A stretch of DNA of 64,000 nt from Diphasiastrum complanatum. Taxonomy: Eukaryota > Streptophyta > Lycopodiopsida > Lycopodiales > Lycopodiaceae. This document shows, in pieces, positions 1 through 11,111 of this stretch. The translations under genes and the position numbers were made by a program. Where the stretch lies: assembly GCA_029204225.1 (NCBI GenBank), contig CM055094.1, positions 14,450,928-14,514,927 of the forward strand, read 5' to 3'. The notes below the pieces were generated by a model. It made no database searches, was not told the DNA's origin, and was given only the letters and a program-made list of their open reading frames with translations. Position 1 is the stretch's first letter. Every line of letters begins with the position of its first letter.

Positions 1-969
1 ATAAGAAAATCTCAAATGATTCGTGAAGAGTTTCGCGAAACTCGAATTATTTCTGTCCGACTTGGATCAATCAGGCTCTGTAACACAATGAAACAAAGGA
101 AGCGAAGCAAAACCTAAATGAGCTCTGACATTGATTCATGTTGGATGAAAAAAAAATCGCAAAACGACACGAAATGAAACGAAGCGAAAGAGTTCGCGAC
201 AAGATCAATCAGGCTCTGCAATGAGATGAGACGAGACGAGACGAAACAAGATGAAATGAAACAAAATTTAGATGAGCTCTATAATTGATTTACCCTTATG
301 GCCAAGTGATCGCGAAGCGAAGTGAGGAAAAACACAAAGTGAAAAGATTCGCGAACAAGATCAGTTCGTCAGGAATTTAGATATGATCACTGGTCATTGC
401 CGGCTATACCATTCCTACAATCCTTCAGAGAGTAGTCAGACACTACTGATCTACATTAATAAATTAATGTAGCATTCAACAAGATCAAACCAAAGTGTGG
501 AAGTGAATCAGACACATGAATTGTAACAGACAAATTTACATTTAAGATCATACAATCATACAGATTAATAATGTGCACAATAGCTACAATATCATCTATT
601 GATTTTTTGATTCTTCAAGCACTGCATGATAGATCCACGTAGTGCGTTGGCGTGAGAGAAATGTAGTTCTCTCACGAATCGCGTCTCGCGTACTAGCGGA
701 CTTCTGGATCTACAGATTCTCTACAGAATTGTCTCGCACGCAGGCAGACTTGTATTTAGTATTTTTCGTCTTATGACTTCTTGTCTTGCTTAAAAGCATT
801 ACAACATCATGCATCAAACAGAAAGTAAATAGTTTGCGAACAATTTAGTGTCGCGTTGTGTAACTTACAGATAAGAAAAGATTAAACATCTACAACTAAT
901 CGTGAATCACAAGAGTGGCAGATTAGCCACGATCTAGAATACTTCTACTGATGTCATAATATCTGATCA
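1..969. other. Anonymous non-coding stretch beside copia copy 1
   Basis: No convincing coding sequence on either strand. It lies on the 3' side of the minus-strand copia that starts near 970, so it may hold that element's 3' untranslated region or LTR, but I found no LTR ends. A diverged direct repeat built on GATCAATCAGGCTCTG occurs near 65 and 203 (period about 137 bp), with a purine-rich GAGAC/GAAAC filler at 227-260. Inference only. Confidence 0.4.
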
Positions 970-1119
970 AATGTTTGTACTCCTTGGCACTTGACTGATC
1001 TTCTTGGTTGTTCGTGGAGCACGACTAATTTCGTGTTTTGTCGTATCGTGTCGTGTCTTGTCATCTTTTGTCCAAAATTCAAGATTGAAAGCTAGCAAAG
1101 TTTTGGCATTAGAAACATT

Positions 1120-2828
1120 TCATTTCTTCGGATCCCTCTCAAAGCATGATAGCTTGATGTCTCCAAGACTACTCCTCTGTTTGTCGAATAGACCTTTGTC
1201 TAACGCCTTTCTGAAAATGTCAACAACCATGTCTTTCATTCCAATAAAGGTGGTATGCAACATCTTTTTGCCAATCAGATACCTCATCAAGTGGTACTTG
1301 ATCGCAATGTATTTTGTCTTTGAGTGAAACATTGGGTCTTTCATCAGATGTGTTGTCCATTTGTAGAATCAAATGTTCATTCCTCGTTTCATCCAATTTG
1401 TCAAGGAACTGTCTGAGCCAAATTATCTCATTGGCCATCTTTGCAACTGCAACGTACTCTGCTTCGCAGGATGACTAAGCTACAATGGTCTACTTCTTGC
1501 TAACCCAGAGAATTGTTGCACCTGACGAGATGGTCCATCCTCTTGAGACACTTTTATAGTCATCCTTGAGAGATGCCCAACTAGCATCACTGTAGGAAGG
1601 CATCTGAAACCCTGCATCATGACAATAACACAAACCATAATCCTTTGTTAATTGAAGATATTGCAATGTGTCGAGCCTGGATTCGTGCCAAATTGGCTCA
1701 TCCTGAACACATCATAAGAAATGTCAAGACGTGTGTTATCTGCAAGGTACATCAGCGATCCTATCAGTTTCCTGTAAGGTGTGAGCTGCATCAATTCTCT
1801 CCCTGCTTCAGTCCTCGAACAATTTTCGTTCGTCAGTATTGTTCTTGTGAGCATTGGAGTATTCACTCCTTTGCAATTCAACATCCCAAAATCCTCCAAG
1901 ATTTTCTAGGTGTATCTAGACTAATAAATGTACAACTTACCTCCCTCTTAGTCCCTTTCAATCTACAAGACAAGGTATACTTGGCTTCTTCCAGATCTAC
2001 AATCTCGAAATGTTTCGAGATGTCATTCTTCACTTTAGCAATCAACTTCTCACTCTTGTAGAGTATCAAAGTGTCGTCCACGTACACAGCCACAATGATG
2101 ATCTTCCCATCTGTAATTCTCACATACACATTAAAATTAGCCATAAGTGACTTGAATCCTAAGGATTTCAGGGCTTGATCTTTCCTTTTGTACCATTGTC
2201 GAGCTGACTAGTTCAGACCATAGATACTCCTATGCATTCTGCATGCATAATCAGGAAGTGAATTTGAGACATAACCTAGGGGTTAATCCATGTAGACCTC
2301 TTCTCTAACTCACCATGCAAGAAGGCTGTCTTCTCGTCGACAATGTGGATCCTGAGGTCATAAGCAGATGCATATGCAAATAGTAAACGTGGGGACAAAT
2401 GTTTCACAATAGGAGAGAAGGTTTCAGAATAATCAATACCATATCTTTGAGAGAATCCCTTCGCTACAAGTCTTGCCTTATATTTCGAGATAATTTCCAT
2501 CTGGTCCATACTTTAGCTTGTAAACCCATTTGCATTTTACAGCCTTTCACTTATCTGGTAATGGCTGCAATGTCCATACCTGGTTCTTCCTCATGGATTC
2601 TATCTCCTCGTTCATGGCTTGAATCCATTTGTCCTTCTCTAGACATTCAATTGCCTCCTTGAATGTCTGTGATTCACCACCGAATCCACAGGAATTCTTT
2701 TGATGTAGAAGCTGAGCTGTCTGGCACATAGCTTGTTGGCACTCTTCGTTGTCTTGTCGACCTTCAAGGAGATCCTCCTGGAACTGCAATTCCTTTGTCT
2801 TTGTCTTCTCTGCTAGGTCTGAAACCAT
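1120..2828 (-). pseudogene. Copia RT and RNase H remnants, family C copy 1
   Basis: Five overlapping minus-strand frames together cover RT and RNase H. 2828-2547 has the RT start (WIQAMNEEIESM, VWTLQPLPDK). 2509-2276 has [21 protein letters not shown]. 2144-1878 has the catalytic YVDD box. 1899-1648 has TPYRKLIGSLMYLADNTR. 1438-1120 has the RNase H end and the AWTKAL-like tail. Stops include TAA at 2283-2285 and TAG at 1490-1492, both at Gln positions, plus frameshifts after the YVDD region and near 1650. The same lesions are present in the other copies. Not translatable as a polyprotein. Confidence 0.8.
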
Positions 2829-3123
2829 CTTGGTTTACAGGTATTGTAGCAGAATGCTGCCTGTTGAATCTTTTGTCTTCAAATTCATCACTCGAGTGCG
2901 AAGCGACTCAAAAATCTTCATTTTCGTGTTTGTCTTATGCTCCCTTTGTTATTGATGGCAGATCATAGTACTGTCTTTCCAGAGCTTCATAGCTAGTAGG
3001 ACCATCGTTGGCCATGGTTCTGCTCTCATCAAATCTAACATCTCTGAATGTCTTCACAATGTTCATGTCTGGCATGTAGACTCTATAGTATGACAAATTG
3101 TTGTCAGATCCTACCAAATATTC

Positions 3124-3693
3124 CTATTCAGCCTTGTCATCAAGCTTCTTTCAAAGCTTATCAAGAATATGTGCATAAGCTGCATAGCCAAAGACTCTGA
3201 TGTGAGCCAGATTGGGTTTTCTGCCCCACCATAATTCGTGTGGTGTTGTGTGAGGGACACCAGACTTTCCTGTCCTGTTATGAATATTTGCAGTTGTAGC
3301 TATTGCTTCAGTCCACAGTACTCTTGGAGCTTTCGAGTAGCCCATCATACATCTGGCAGTTTCCATCAGAGTTCTATTTTTTCTTTCTGCAACACCGTTG
3401 TACTGCGGTGTGTAAGCTGTAGTCCTTCTATGAATGATATCCGAATCATTGCAGAAGTCAATAAAGTGATTCGAGATGTATTCGCCACCTCGATCTGTCC
3501 TTATCTCCTTCACTTTGTTGCTAGTGCATCTCTCTGCCCAATTCACACACTCTATAAATTTGTCAAATGGTTCTAATTTATTTTGAATAAAATACTCTCT
3601 GACAAATTTATTCTTATCATCAATGAAGGTAATATAATATTTCGAGCCTCCTACTAAGATCACAATGAAAGGCCCACATATGTCAAAATGCAC
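3124..3693 (-). pseudogene. Copia integrase core, family C copy 1
   Basis: A 180-residue open stretch (3693-3151) encodes the retroviral-type integrase core, which inserts element cDNA into chromosomes. The D,D-35-E residues are visible in FDICGPF, RTDRGGEY and NGVAERKN, followed by the conserved GKKP-like and FGYAAY region. It opens at GTG rather than ATG and has no upstream gag, so it is a fragment rather than a gene. The frame ends at a stop near 3153, and a Gln-to-TAG stop in the DKAEQG motif at 3124-3126 recurs in copies 2 and 4. It is the best preserved integrase of the family here. Confidence 0.85.
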
Positions 3694-3700
3694 TAACTAA

Positions 3701-4386
3701 GATCAGTTGTCATATTGCCGTATTTTTTGCCAAAAAAATCACTTTTTTACAAAAATATCAGTATTACTCTTGATCCTTTGCCAAAACCTTCGTCAAGTTT
3801 TCAAAACATTCTATTCATAGTAAAATACTATTTTTGAGATCGGCGAAGATTCTTCTTGTCCAGATCATAGAAAATCTTGATTTTTACCCTCGTCCAACTA
3901 CAAAAACTGTATTGTCTTGTGTCAGAAACCTTCGTCCGGTTTTCCATAGTTTTATTTGTGTCAGATCTTTCATCTGAGAGGTCGGCAAAGGTTATTACTT
4001 GAAAAATTGTCAGAAAAGTCGATCAGAGAGTTTTTTCAAAATAGCACTGTTGAACCTTTGCTGAGCCAATCTTCGCCTAGGGAACCTTCGTCAATCCTAT
4101 TTTTTGGTTTTGATTTTCCAAATCAACTCTCTGTCAAAATTTGAATCCAATCTAATATATTCTGATTTGAATTCTGAGAACTTTTTCATTTTTAAAAAGT
4201 GTCGATTGATTGAATTTCGAAATCTTTTTCACGATATAGAAATCAGATTTTTGAAAGTGGAATATTTTTGGCAGATGTAATATAAGATAGTGTTTGATTG
4301 AGAAATCTAGATCCAATCTCATTGTCTACTTGATCTAAGTTTATAAAGTTGGCTTCCCCTGGAGCTGCTCCCCTAGGAAGTCAATC
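3701..4386. other. Non-coding leader-like stretch upstream of gypsy gag
   Basis: No coding evidence. It separates the copia integrase from a plus-strand gypsy gag, so it may be the gypsy leader or a truncated LTR. Variants of CCTTCGTCAAG / CTTCGTCC recur four or five times between 3785 and 4095, suggesting decayed short repeats. No TG...CA boundary or primer-binding site was recognised. Confidence 0.35.
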
Positions 4387-5414
4387 CAATTATTGTTAGA
4401 AGAGCACCCGGTTTGGATCTACCCAAATATAATGAATTAACAGATCCAGTTAGATTTCTTCATATCTGTGCTGAATCCTGTGAAGTTTATGGCGCGATTT
4501 ATCCTCAAGATAAACTTAAGCTGTTTTTTATGGCCTTAACAGACGCAGCACAAGATTGGTACTATAATCAAGATGAAACTGAACGTACAGATTGGGAAGT
4601 TGTTAAATGAGCCCTTATCACACGGTTCAAACCATAGAAGTTTATGGAAGACCCTTTCCTACTTTTAAGTAAAATTAAAATGGGAAAGAGAAAAATGGTT
4701 CGAGATTACATTAAACGGGTGAAACGCCTCAGATCTGAGTGTGAACCTGAACTGATTAACGAAAATGCCATGATTATGTGGTTTTTGTCAGATCTACCTA
4801 AACGGATCAGACGTGAGCTGAAACGCCATAATGAGTATGCACTCTTGCAAAATGCTATGGATGATGCAATTCGGGAGGAAGATGAAGATTTAGATGATGA
4901 GCCAAATAACAGTATGTTGCCTTATACACCAGGGCAGACTACTACGACATCGTCTCCAAGGTGAATTGGGTGTGACCACCCTTGAGCGTATTGCGTATCT
5001 ACTATGCAAATACCTAATCATCGGATAACTCCGACAAAAATCGCATATTTGTTTAAAAAGGTTGAAACTTATAAAGTGGCCCTTCAAGGATTCCAAGGCC
5101 GCTTTGACAGATTCAAGGGTGCAGCTTCAACTGAGTTGGCAAAGGCCAAAGCAATCATCAACGAATATGAAAAGACTACCGCTCAGGTGTTGGAAGCAGG
5201 GCCTCAAATTCTAGTTTTGGTCATGTCGCAGGTCTCTCCTCCGCACCAAGCTGACGCACTTATGAATACAGGGTTGGATTCGGGCATGGACCAAGGTAGA
5301 GCCCCTGAAGTTGCAGAAGAACAGCCAGTTCCACAGGCAATGCAACTAGGTCCATCTTCATCAAGGACCACACCATTGTTCAGAAGACCAATCAGTGTCG
5401 AGGACCAGATCTAG
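4387..5414 (+). pseudogene. Ty3/gypsy Gag remnant
   Basis: Three frames (4413-4610, 4644-4964, 5004-5414) resemble the plant retrotransposon Gag domain that forms virus-like particles: PVRFLHICAESCEVYG, FFMALTDAAQDWYYNQ, then a long charged helical segment with YIKRVKRLRSECE. Two stops (TGA at 4608-4610 and a TAG near 4635) interrupt it in places consistent with decayed CGA and CAG codons. The 5004-5414 frame is a Gln/Ala/Pro-rich tail with no visible zinc knuckle. It has the same orientation as the gypsy protease/RT at 19061 and 30783 and could be of that family, but nothing links them directly. Confidence 0.7.
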
Positions 5415-5969
5415 AGCTTTTTAGCGCAACATTCTCATGAGTCCTCGCGTGGTGGTTGGATCCTCAAGTTTAAGACCTCTGAAATAGAGGCCGACAAAGA
5501 ATTGGATAAAATACCCGCATTGGGAGAGCAGCCAGCTTAGAGAGTTACAGTTTTTGAGAAAACGCCAGCATTTATTATGTGGCCAGCCCTTTCCTATTGC
5601 CCGTAGATCCATATTATGAACCAATGTTGCGTAGGAATAAGTGGAAGGATTTGGAATTGGCATCGTCGGAGCCCACCATTTTTTTTTGCCGCACAATTTA
5701 GATTTCAACATACAGATGATATATCGGCAGATTAGACAAATATTTAATGAAAGCATGTCCTTCATTTTGAAGGTACAGACTTAACAATAAAGTATCTATC
5801 CTAAAAAACATAAATAAATGAAAAATAAACAAAATACACAAATGATTCGCTCAGTTCACAAAAGTTCAGCTCGATATTTATGAGTATTGGACTACAAAAA
5901 TAAATAATATATACAATCTATGAAACAATGTATATGATATTGATAGCTAAGATTGTCTTTTTTTTTTTG
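5415..5969. other. Decayed gypsy tail and AT-rich spacer
   Basis: The first 150 bases still translate in one plus frame as a charged gag-like tail (GGWILKFKTSEIEADKELDK) before stops appear. The rest is AT-rich and non-coding, ending in a T tract at 5960-5969 immediately before duplicated block A. Confidence 0.35.
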
Positions 5970-6209
5970 TTAAAATGTATGACGAAAAAAAACAAGTACA
6001 TGGAAATTTTTAGTCCAATTTGGAGGTCTAACTCTAGTTGCTTCTGCTAATGACTGTTTTAACTTATCAAAAGCTTGCTGATGGTCTTGTGACCAATGAC
6101 ACTCAACAAATTTTTTTAATAAACTTGTTAAAGGAGCTACTACTATGGCATAATCCTTAATTATTCTACGATAATATCCTACGTGTCCTAGAAAACCTCT
6201 AAGCATCAT
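5970..6209 (-). pseudogene. Gypsy RT tail and RNase H start
   Basis: A 79-residue minus-strand frame reads LRGFLGHVGYYRRIIKDYA, APLTSLLKK and AFDKLKQSLAEATRVRPPNW. These are hallmarks of the Ty3/gypsy connection between reverse transcriptase and RNase H. The catalytic RT core upstream and the RNase H active site downstream are both absent. An almost identical fragment lies at 51597-51836, so this was already a fragment when block A was copied. Confidence 0.8.
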
Positions 6210-6860
6210 AGCAAATTTGCTTTAGATGTTGCGACAATAATAATGGCAATTAAAGCGTTATCATATTTTTTGAACGGGCATAAATACCCTCAGAATACAT
6301 ATAAAATTATTTTTGCGAAGAGAGACATTGTCATAAAAGTATTTGGCTATGTAGTTGAGGAAGTTCCTAAAAGGTCTTCCTCCTTCGCTGTTTTCTCCGG
6401 ATACATAGACTTGAGCAAAAGAAGATCCATTGACTTTCTAGATCCACATGATAGAAAAAAATTTCTTCATGACCACACAACAAAGCTGATCATTAAAGAT
6501 AAAGAGAAACAATAATTTTGTCGTGCAATACTTGAAATGATGCCATGTAATACGTATACTCTTTTTGTCTGATATCATGAAAATTACTATGGGTTGAGTC
6601 TTGCATCAATATTATTTTCATCTATAAATTTGCATGCCTTTCTGAATTTCTGATAATTTGCTGATCTAGTTTTGTATCGGATTTGAACACGTCTGTAGAA
6701 CCATTGAAATAGCTGGATGATGTAACTATTTTTTTGAGATGTTCCACTGTGTTGTGTATTTTGATGAAATGCTGCTCTGGCTTGCCAATGCAATTTCTCC
6801 ATTCCTTATGATAATTAAATACTTAGACTGTCGTAAGCTTTTGCAAAATATGATGCATGA
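5970..6860. repeat. Duplicated block A, copy 1
   Basis: This 0.89-kb segment matches 51597-52476 in the same orientation almost base for base, with scattered substitutions and a few short indels. It starts in a gypsy RT tail (minus strand) and continues through sequence I do not recognise. A plus-strand frame at 6243-6515 (90 aa) and a minus-strand frame at 6587-6802 (71 aa) fall inside; the first is broken in the second copy, so I do not call genes. The two copies have different flanks. Confidence 0.8.
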
Positions 6861-6984
6861 TGTCATAAAATGTGTTGCAATATCATAGATAAAAATAGTG
6901 TCATATTAATCATTTATGTGAATCCCTAAATTCTATCCTATTTATCTTCTAACATGGTATGTTACTGTTTGGAACCGTCATAGA

Positions 6985-7250
6985 TTGAGAAAAGCAATGA
7001 CAACATTTCATACTACTTTTCAATATTATCTACAAATAGATTCCTCCAACAATACAATGTCATTTATTGACAAAATAAATGGAAGTAATTACCACATGAG
7101 AGTCATCTTACTAGCTAAAGAGTTATGGGAAGTCCTAGAAGGTATGGAGGAAAAACCTCTAACAGATCAACAAGCACTTCTAAAGTGGAAAGTAAAGGAT
7201 AAAAAATATTTATTTCACTAATCTTAAATATTGAAGATTCATTGTACGAA
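6985..7250 (+). pseudogene. Copia Gag N-terminal fragment
   Basis: The frame contains IDKINGSNYHMRVILLAKELWEVLEG, a recognisable start of plant copia Gag (DUF4219/UBN2 type, normally LDGSNYxxWKxxMxxxL). The usual Trp after Tyr is lost, and only about 60 residues remain before stops. Sequence to 7467 shows no further domain. Its plus orientation is opposite to the LTR that follows. Confidence 0.6.
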
Positions 7251-7467
7251 GATCTCCACTGAGGATCAAATACTAGTATGTTGAAATTTATAGAACCAAA
7301 GGGAAATGAATGGTGGACAAACCAACCCAACCAAACCTAGATCTTATGGATCTAGCCCCCCCAGCTATGGATTTACCCATCAATGCTCAATAGGAGAGAT
7401 ATGTCACTTTGGCAGCATTCTGCTACTAATCTTACAACCAAGCATACACTAGTGAGTGGCCAATGGG
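7251..7467. other. Short non-coding spacer
   Basis: Nothing recognisable. It directly abuts the TG end of LTR-W with no primer-binding motif, unlike the copy at 34257. Confidence 0.4.
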
Positions 7468-8645
7468 TGTCAAAAATAGGATAGATAAATTGCAGCGAAA
7501 AAACTTCCTACTTCCAATGCATGACTACGCCTATCAAAAATTGAACAAAGCAGTAGTGATGAAAATCACGTTCAATCTTTAGCAACTAACTCTGAAATCG
7601 CTAGATACTAAATGATTACGTAGCCAGACTTAAAGTACTGAATTCTCAGACAATTTCTATTAGCTACAAAAGCAATACAGAGATGCATGCATTCTAACAT
7701 ATACTGAATGTAATAAAAAGATTGTATTGATTCAGAAAAACAAAATTAGATGCTAATGAGTGCAAGACAATAGCGGATAGAAACCGCGCACTCTAAGCTA
7801 TCTCTGAGTGACTGAGAATAAGTCTGATAATAAACAGCTCTGCTGATAAGCAGTAGCGCAATAGCAACTCTAAAATAAATCTCTAAAAGACTGAGATAGA
7901 ATGCTCAAGAGAGTTCAAGCTTGAAAGCTTGATAGAGAGCTAACTACAATACTTTCTGATTGTGAATGATTTGCTTGATAAGAGCGTAGGAAGTGTCGTG
8001 TGATAACACTCAGCCTTTTCACATCTTCAACTTGATGATTGAAAATGTATGAATATGAACAGCTATATATATACGAAGCAATTAGGTTGTCAAATGTGAT
8101 TGCCAGTTGGCTGGTGTCCGCTGGCATACATCCGGTTCCTTGTCATCGATTGCAAATAAGTGGTGGAAATTGGCCGTAAACAGTCTGTCTGCATAAACGA
8201 ACTAGAACTGCAACTCTGCAGAAATGAACTAAAATTGCCACAAGCGAAGGTGTCGCAAAAAGGCGACAGTGTCAAATTTTTGCAAAAAATACGAAAAATG
8301 CGACAATACCCTTAAATTTGATTTCGGGTTGCCTCACACTTTGCCAGATTCATTTCCTTAACATTTGAGGCACTTAGCAAAATGTTAAAAATGTGACATT
8401 GCATTTTTACTCGTGATTCCTGTCATGCGAAAAATGCAAAAAAGACGACACTGCATTTTTACAAGGGATTTCTGATAGGCGAAAAATGCGACACTGTTTC
8501 AAACTCCATGTATTTCTGCAGACTATGTAAAAACACATGTAATTCTGTAGACTGTATAAACACGGGAAAATTTGCAGAACTGGATAAACAATAGATGAAG
8601 ATTAAAACCGATCAGTCAATTAGTAAGAAGGAGAATAATCCAACA
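7468..8645 (-). repeat. LTR-W, full-length copy 1
   Basis: A 1178-bp sequence bounded by TG (TGTCAAAAATAGG) and CA (AATAATCCAACA). On the minus strand it begins TGTTGGATTATTCTCC and ends CCTATTTTTGACA. It matches 34257-35437 over its whole length and shorter pieces at 15375, 51460 and 55521. A purine tract on the minus strand (8646-8657, ATTAAGGAGGAG) and RNase H coding sequence lie immediately to the right. It is therefore the 3' LTR of a minus-strand copia. It contains repeated 'aaaaatgcgacact' motifs (8380-8500) and a TATATATA stretch near 8065. Confidence 0.85.
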
Positions 8646-9060
8646 CTCCTCCTTAATCTGAATCCTTGAATGTCTTGACCTTCAAACTTAGTTCTACATA
8701 GAATTTTCGGTGTGCTTGCAAACTTAATGCTTTGGTAAAAATATTTGCTGTCATATCTTGTGTTCTACAGTACTGCAACCTTTGTAGCTTGAGAGGCTAC
8801 GATATACTCTGATTTAGTGAAAGATAGAGTTATCGAAGATTGCTTGCGACTGTTCCAAGAAAAAGAACGTAAATCCGGAAGTGGATTTACGAGATTCTAC
8901 ATCTCTTGCCCAACTTGCATCTGTGTAACCACTGAGCAAAACTGCACTTCCGTTGCCAAAACTAGCTCTCTCCACACAATTCCGCTATCATTCATCCCCA
9001 TACCACATTTTATACTTCCAAATACCCTGTTACCCTATTAGAAGTAAGTAATAATGATTT
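8646..9060 (-). pseudogene. Copia RNase H end with polypurine tract
   Basis: Reading the minus strand from about 9060, the sequence carries decayed RNase H coding (SGYTDASWAGDV-like, better preserved at 44103-44360), then the typical copia C-terminus (TKALSLQAHRK-like), and the polypurine tract at 8646-8657 that primes plus-strand cDNA. Stops and frame changes prevent translation. From 8781 rightward it is shared with the second block B copy, so the block boundary falls inside this pseudogene. Confidence 0.65.
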
Positions 9061-10672
9061 TGAGGCGATATTGCCTCATTGTACCACGTTGTAGCAGGTT
9101 TCACCAGCCAAAAATTGCTCCAAATTTGGCCCTATGATACCCAAATAGTGATGTAGCCCATCACTAGGTCACCTGCACTCCGCTTGATGGAATGGTGACT
9201 AGAACCCCGCAAAACATGTTTCTCCCTGCTTTGTGATGTCGCTCTATCCATTGGCTCTGAGTAGCTAGTTTCAGTGGTCATTTTGGCCCAGGGATAGCCC
9301 AAATAACTACCTTCTAGCCTTAGTTAGGCCCAAAACCAAAATGCCTTGAAAAAATGAATTGTACCTTCAAAATGAAGATTTTTAATGAAGTAAAGTCCAC
9401 TCTGAACTTCGGTTCCCTTCACTCAAATTCATGATGAAACTTTAAATGAAGAAGATGTGTCCTTTGCACTTCTATGCCCTTCGAGCCATTTTACCCATCA
9501 TCTGACGGTGCATCTACTTTTTACAGTCCAGATTGCTCCTTGAGATATCAATCCTGGCCATTGATTGATACTTGGCCATATCCAAGGGTTTCAATGCTCT
9601 TTCCATGCTGAAGCCCACTTTTTATAGTTGTGATACACCTCAAACCGCTACACAACCACCTTGAATGGACGAGTACGCTGGCCTGCGAGCTAACATCTCC
9701 TCCTTTCTTCTTCTTTGCTGCTTTCTTCTAGCTCCTTATGCTAGCTATGGCCGCCCCCGCTATAGCTTGTTGGACAGTCCACAACTGCGCATGGCCCTCT
9801 ACCATTAGCCTCGCTTGGCTAGGGCGCCTCCATACAACCATTTACAAGTCCAAATTTTGTTCTCTACAGAAAGGGAATAATGGTTTTTGCCTGGAAAAAT
9901 CCCAGCTCAAACAAAATCTCCATAACTCAGAGATGGCAGTTCTTCCAACCCTTCATAGCTGCTCATGGCCTCTAGGCATTGATTCCATAGCACTATGGCG
10001 CCCAGCTTTGTGGCTTTACAAATCCAAAAGGCTTCTATATGTGGAAAGATCCAACACTTTCCTATGTAAACCCTAGATGTTATTTTTTATATAGCTGAAA
10101 GATGGACAATTGCTCACAGATTGTTTCATGGCTGATCATGCCCTTCTAGCAATCACTTGGCCTTTTTCACTTAATGCTAGGTAGCAATTTATAGTATTCA
10201 AATTCGTAGAGTATGAAGAAAGATCTGTGCCTTTCCATTTTGTCCAAAAACTAAGCCACCATGGCTAGTTCCCTGAACCGCCGCTTTCTCCTCCCACTTT
10301 AAATGATTTCAAAATCCACTCAATTCTGAGTTACCACTACCTTGTAGCCCATTTTGTTACGCTCCGCTCCCCAATTGACAGAGTACTCAGAGAGTTCCGA
10401 CCAACTTTATGTCCCACTTTATGAAGCAATACATTGTTTTGAGCAATTTCTCCGTGAACTTTCTCCCCAAAATTCACCTTAGACGATCATTCTAATCTTC
10501 CTCAAAGCTCCGATCGAAGGAACTTTGCTGTCTCTTGCCATCCGGACAACCGATACCCGTATGGAGTCCTCTCTCTTGAGATGCTTTGAGTGCTATTTTT
10601 TCTTGTGAAAGACACTATCCCATAGCACCATCGGATCATGCATACCTGCATCACCCTGATGCTCTAATATCA
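9061..10672. other. Anonymous part of block B
   Basis: No recognised coding sequence. An open frame at 9738-10076 corresponds to a longer one at 44859-45344 in the second copy but is not conserved in length, and its composition (C/T-rich, long Ser/Leu/Cys runs) suggests chance. At 10661-10672, GCTCTAATATCA is the complement of a decayed copia primer site, placing a minus-strand element's leader here. Confidence 0.4.
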
Positions 10673-11111
10673 TGTTAAAGTCCTATTAGGATCTAGTGCA
10701 TCACATCAATCAATCACCATAGCCACTCCTCACAATTTCTCAAAGATGGCACAACAAAAGCTTTATGTATAACAAAGAAAACTGTACATATAGGAACTCA
10801 CAATCTGCATGAAAAGACAAGTGTCCTAAAGTTGGCCTACCACCTAGGGCCTGATATGGCCAAATTTGACCGACAAATTCGAGACATACCCTTGAGTATA
10901 GCATATATTGTATATAGCTCTGTACATGCTAATTTTTCCTATGCGTGGCTACTCGACTAACCCAAGTAGCCATCTGCGAGATCATTGCTCGATTAATATG
11001 ACGACAGTCCCAATAACAAACAAATACAATAAATTTAATGAACTGGACATTAATTACAATATCACGATTAGAGCTTACATAAAATGAATCAGATCAAACT
11101 GATTTCTAACA
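10673..11111 (-). repeat. LTR-X, copy 1
   Basis: A 439-bp putative LTR with TG (TGTTAAAG) and CA (TTTCTAACA) ends. On the minus strand it begins TGTTAGAAATCAG. A diverged initiator-Met primer-binding site (TGATATTAGAGC on the minus strand) sits just outside its left end. The same structure is at 45994-46441. I see no partner LTR for it, so the assignment rests on end structure and the adjacent primer site. Confidence 0.5.

Larger units (their letters stand above)
970..3700 (-). mobile_element. Degenerate Ty1/copia, family C copy 1
   Basis: Reading the minus strand from 3700 down gives integrase, RT and RNase H in copia order, in several frames broken by stops and frameshifts. Gag and protease are absent: homology stops abruptly at about 3700, where unrelated DNA begins. 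The 3' untranslated part (970-1120) matches that of copy 3 at 35745-35860 until both diverge after a shared GGAGTACAAA on the minus strand. No LTR or target-site duplication was found, so this is a truncated, non-autonomous relic. Closely related copies lie at 16130, 35745 and 55921. Confidence 0.85.

Noticed and set aside
6243-6515. 90-residue frame in block A copy 1
   Set aside because: The second copy (51850-52130) has a stop and small indels in it, and no motif is recognised.
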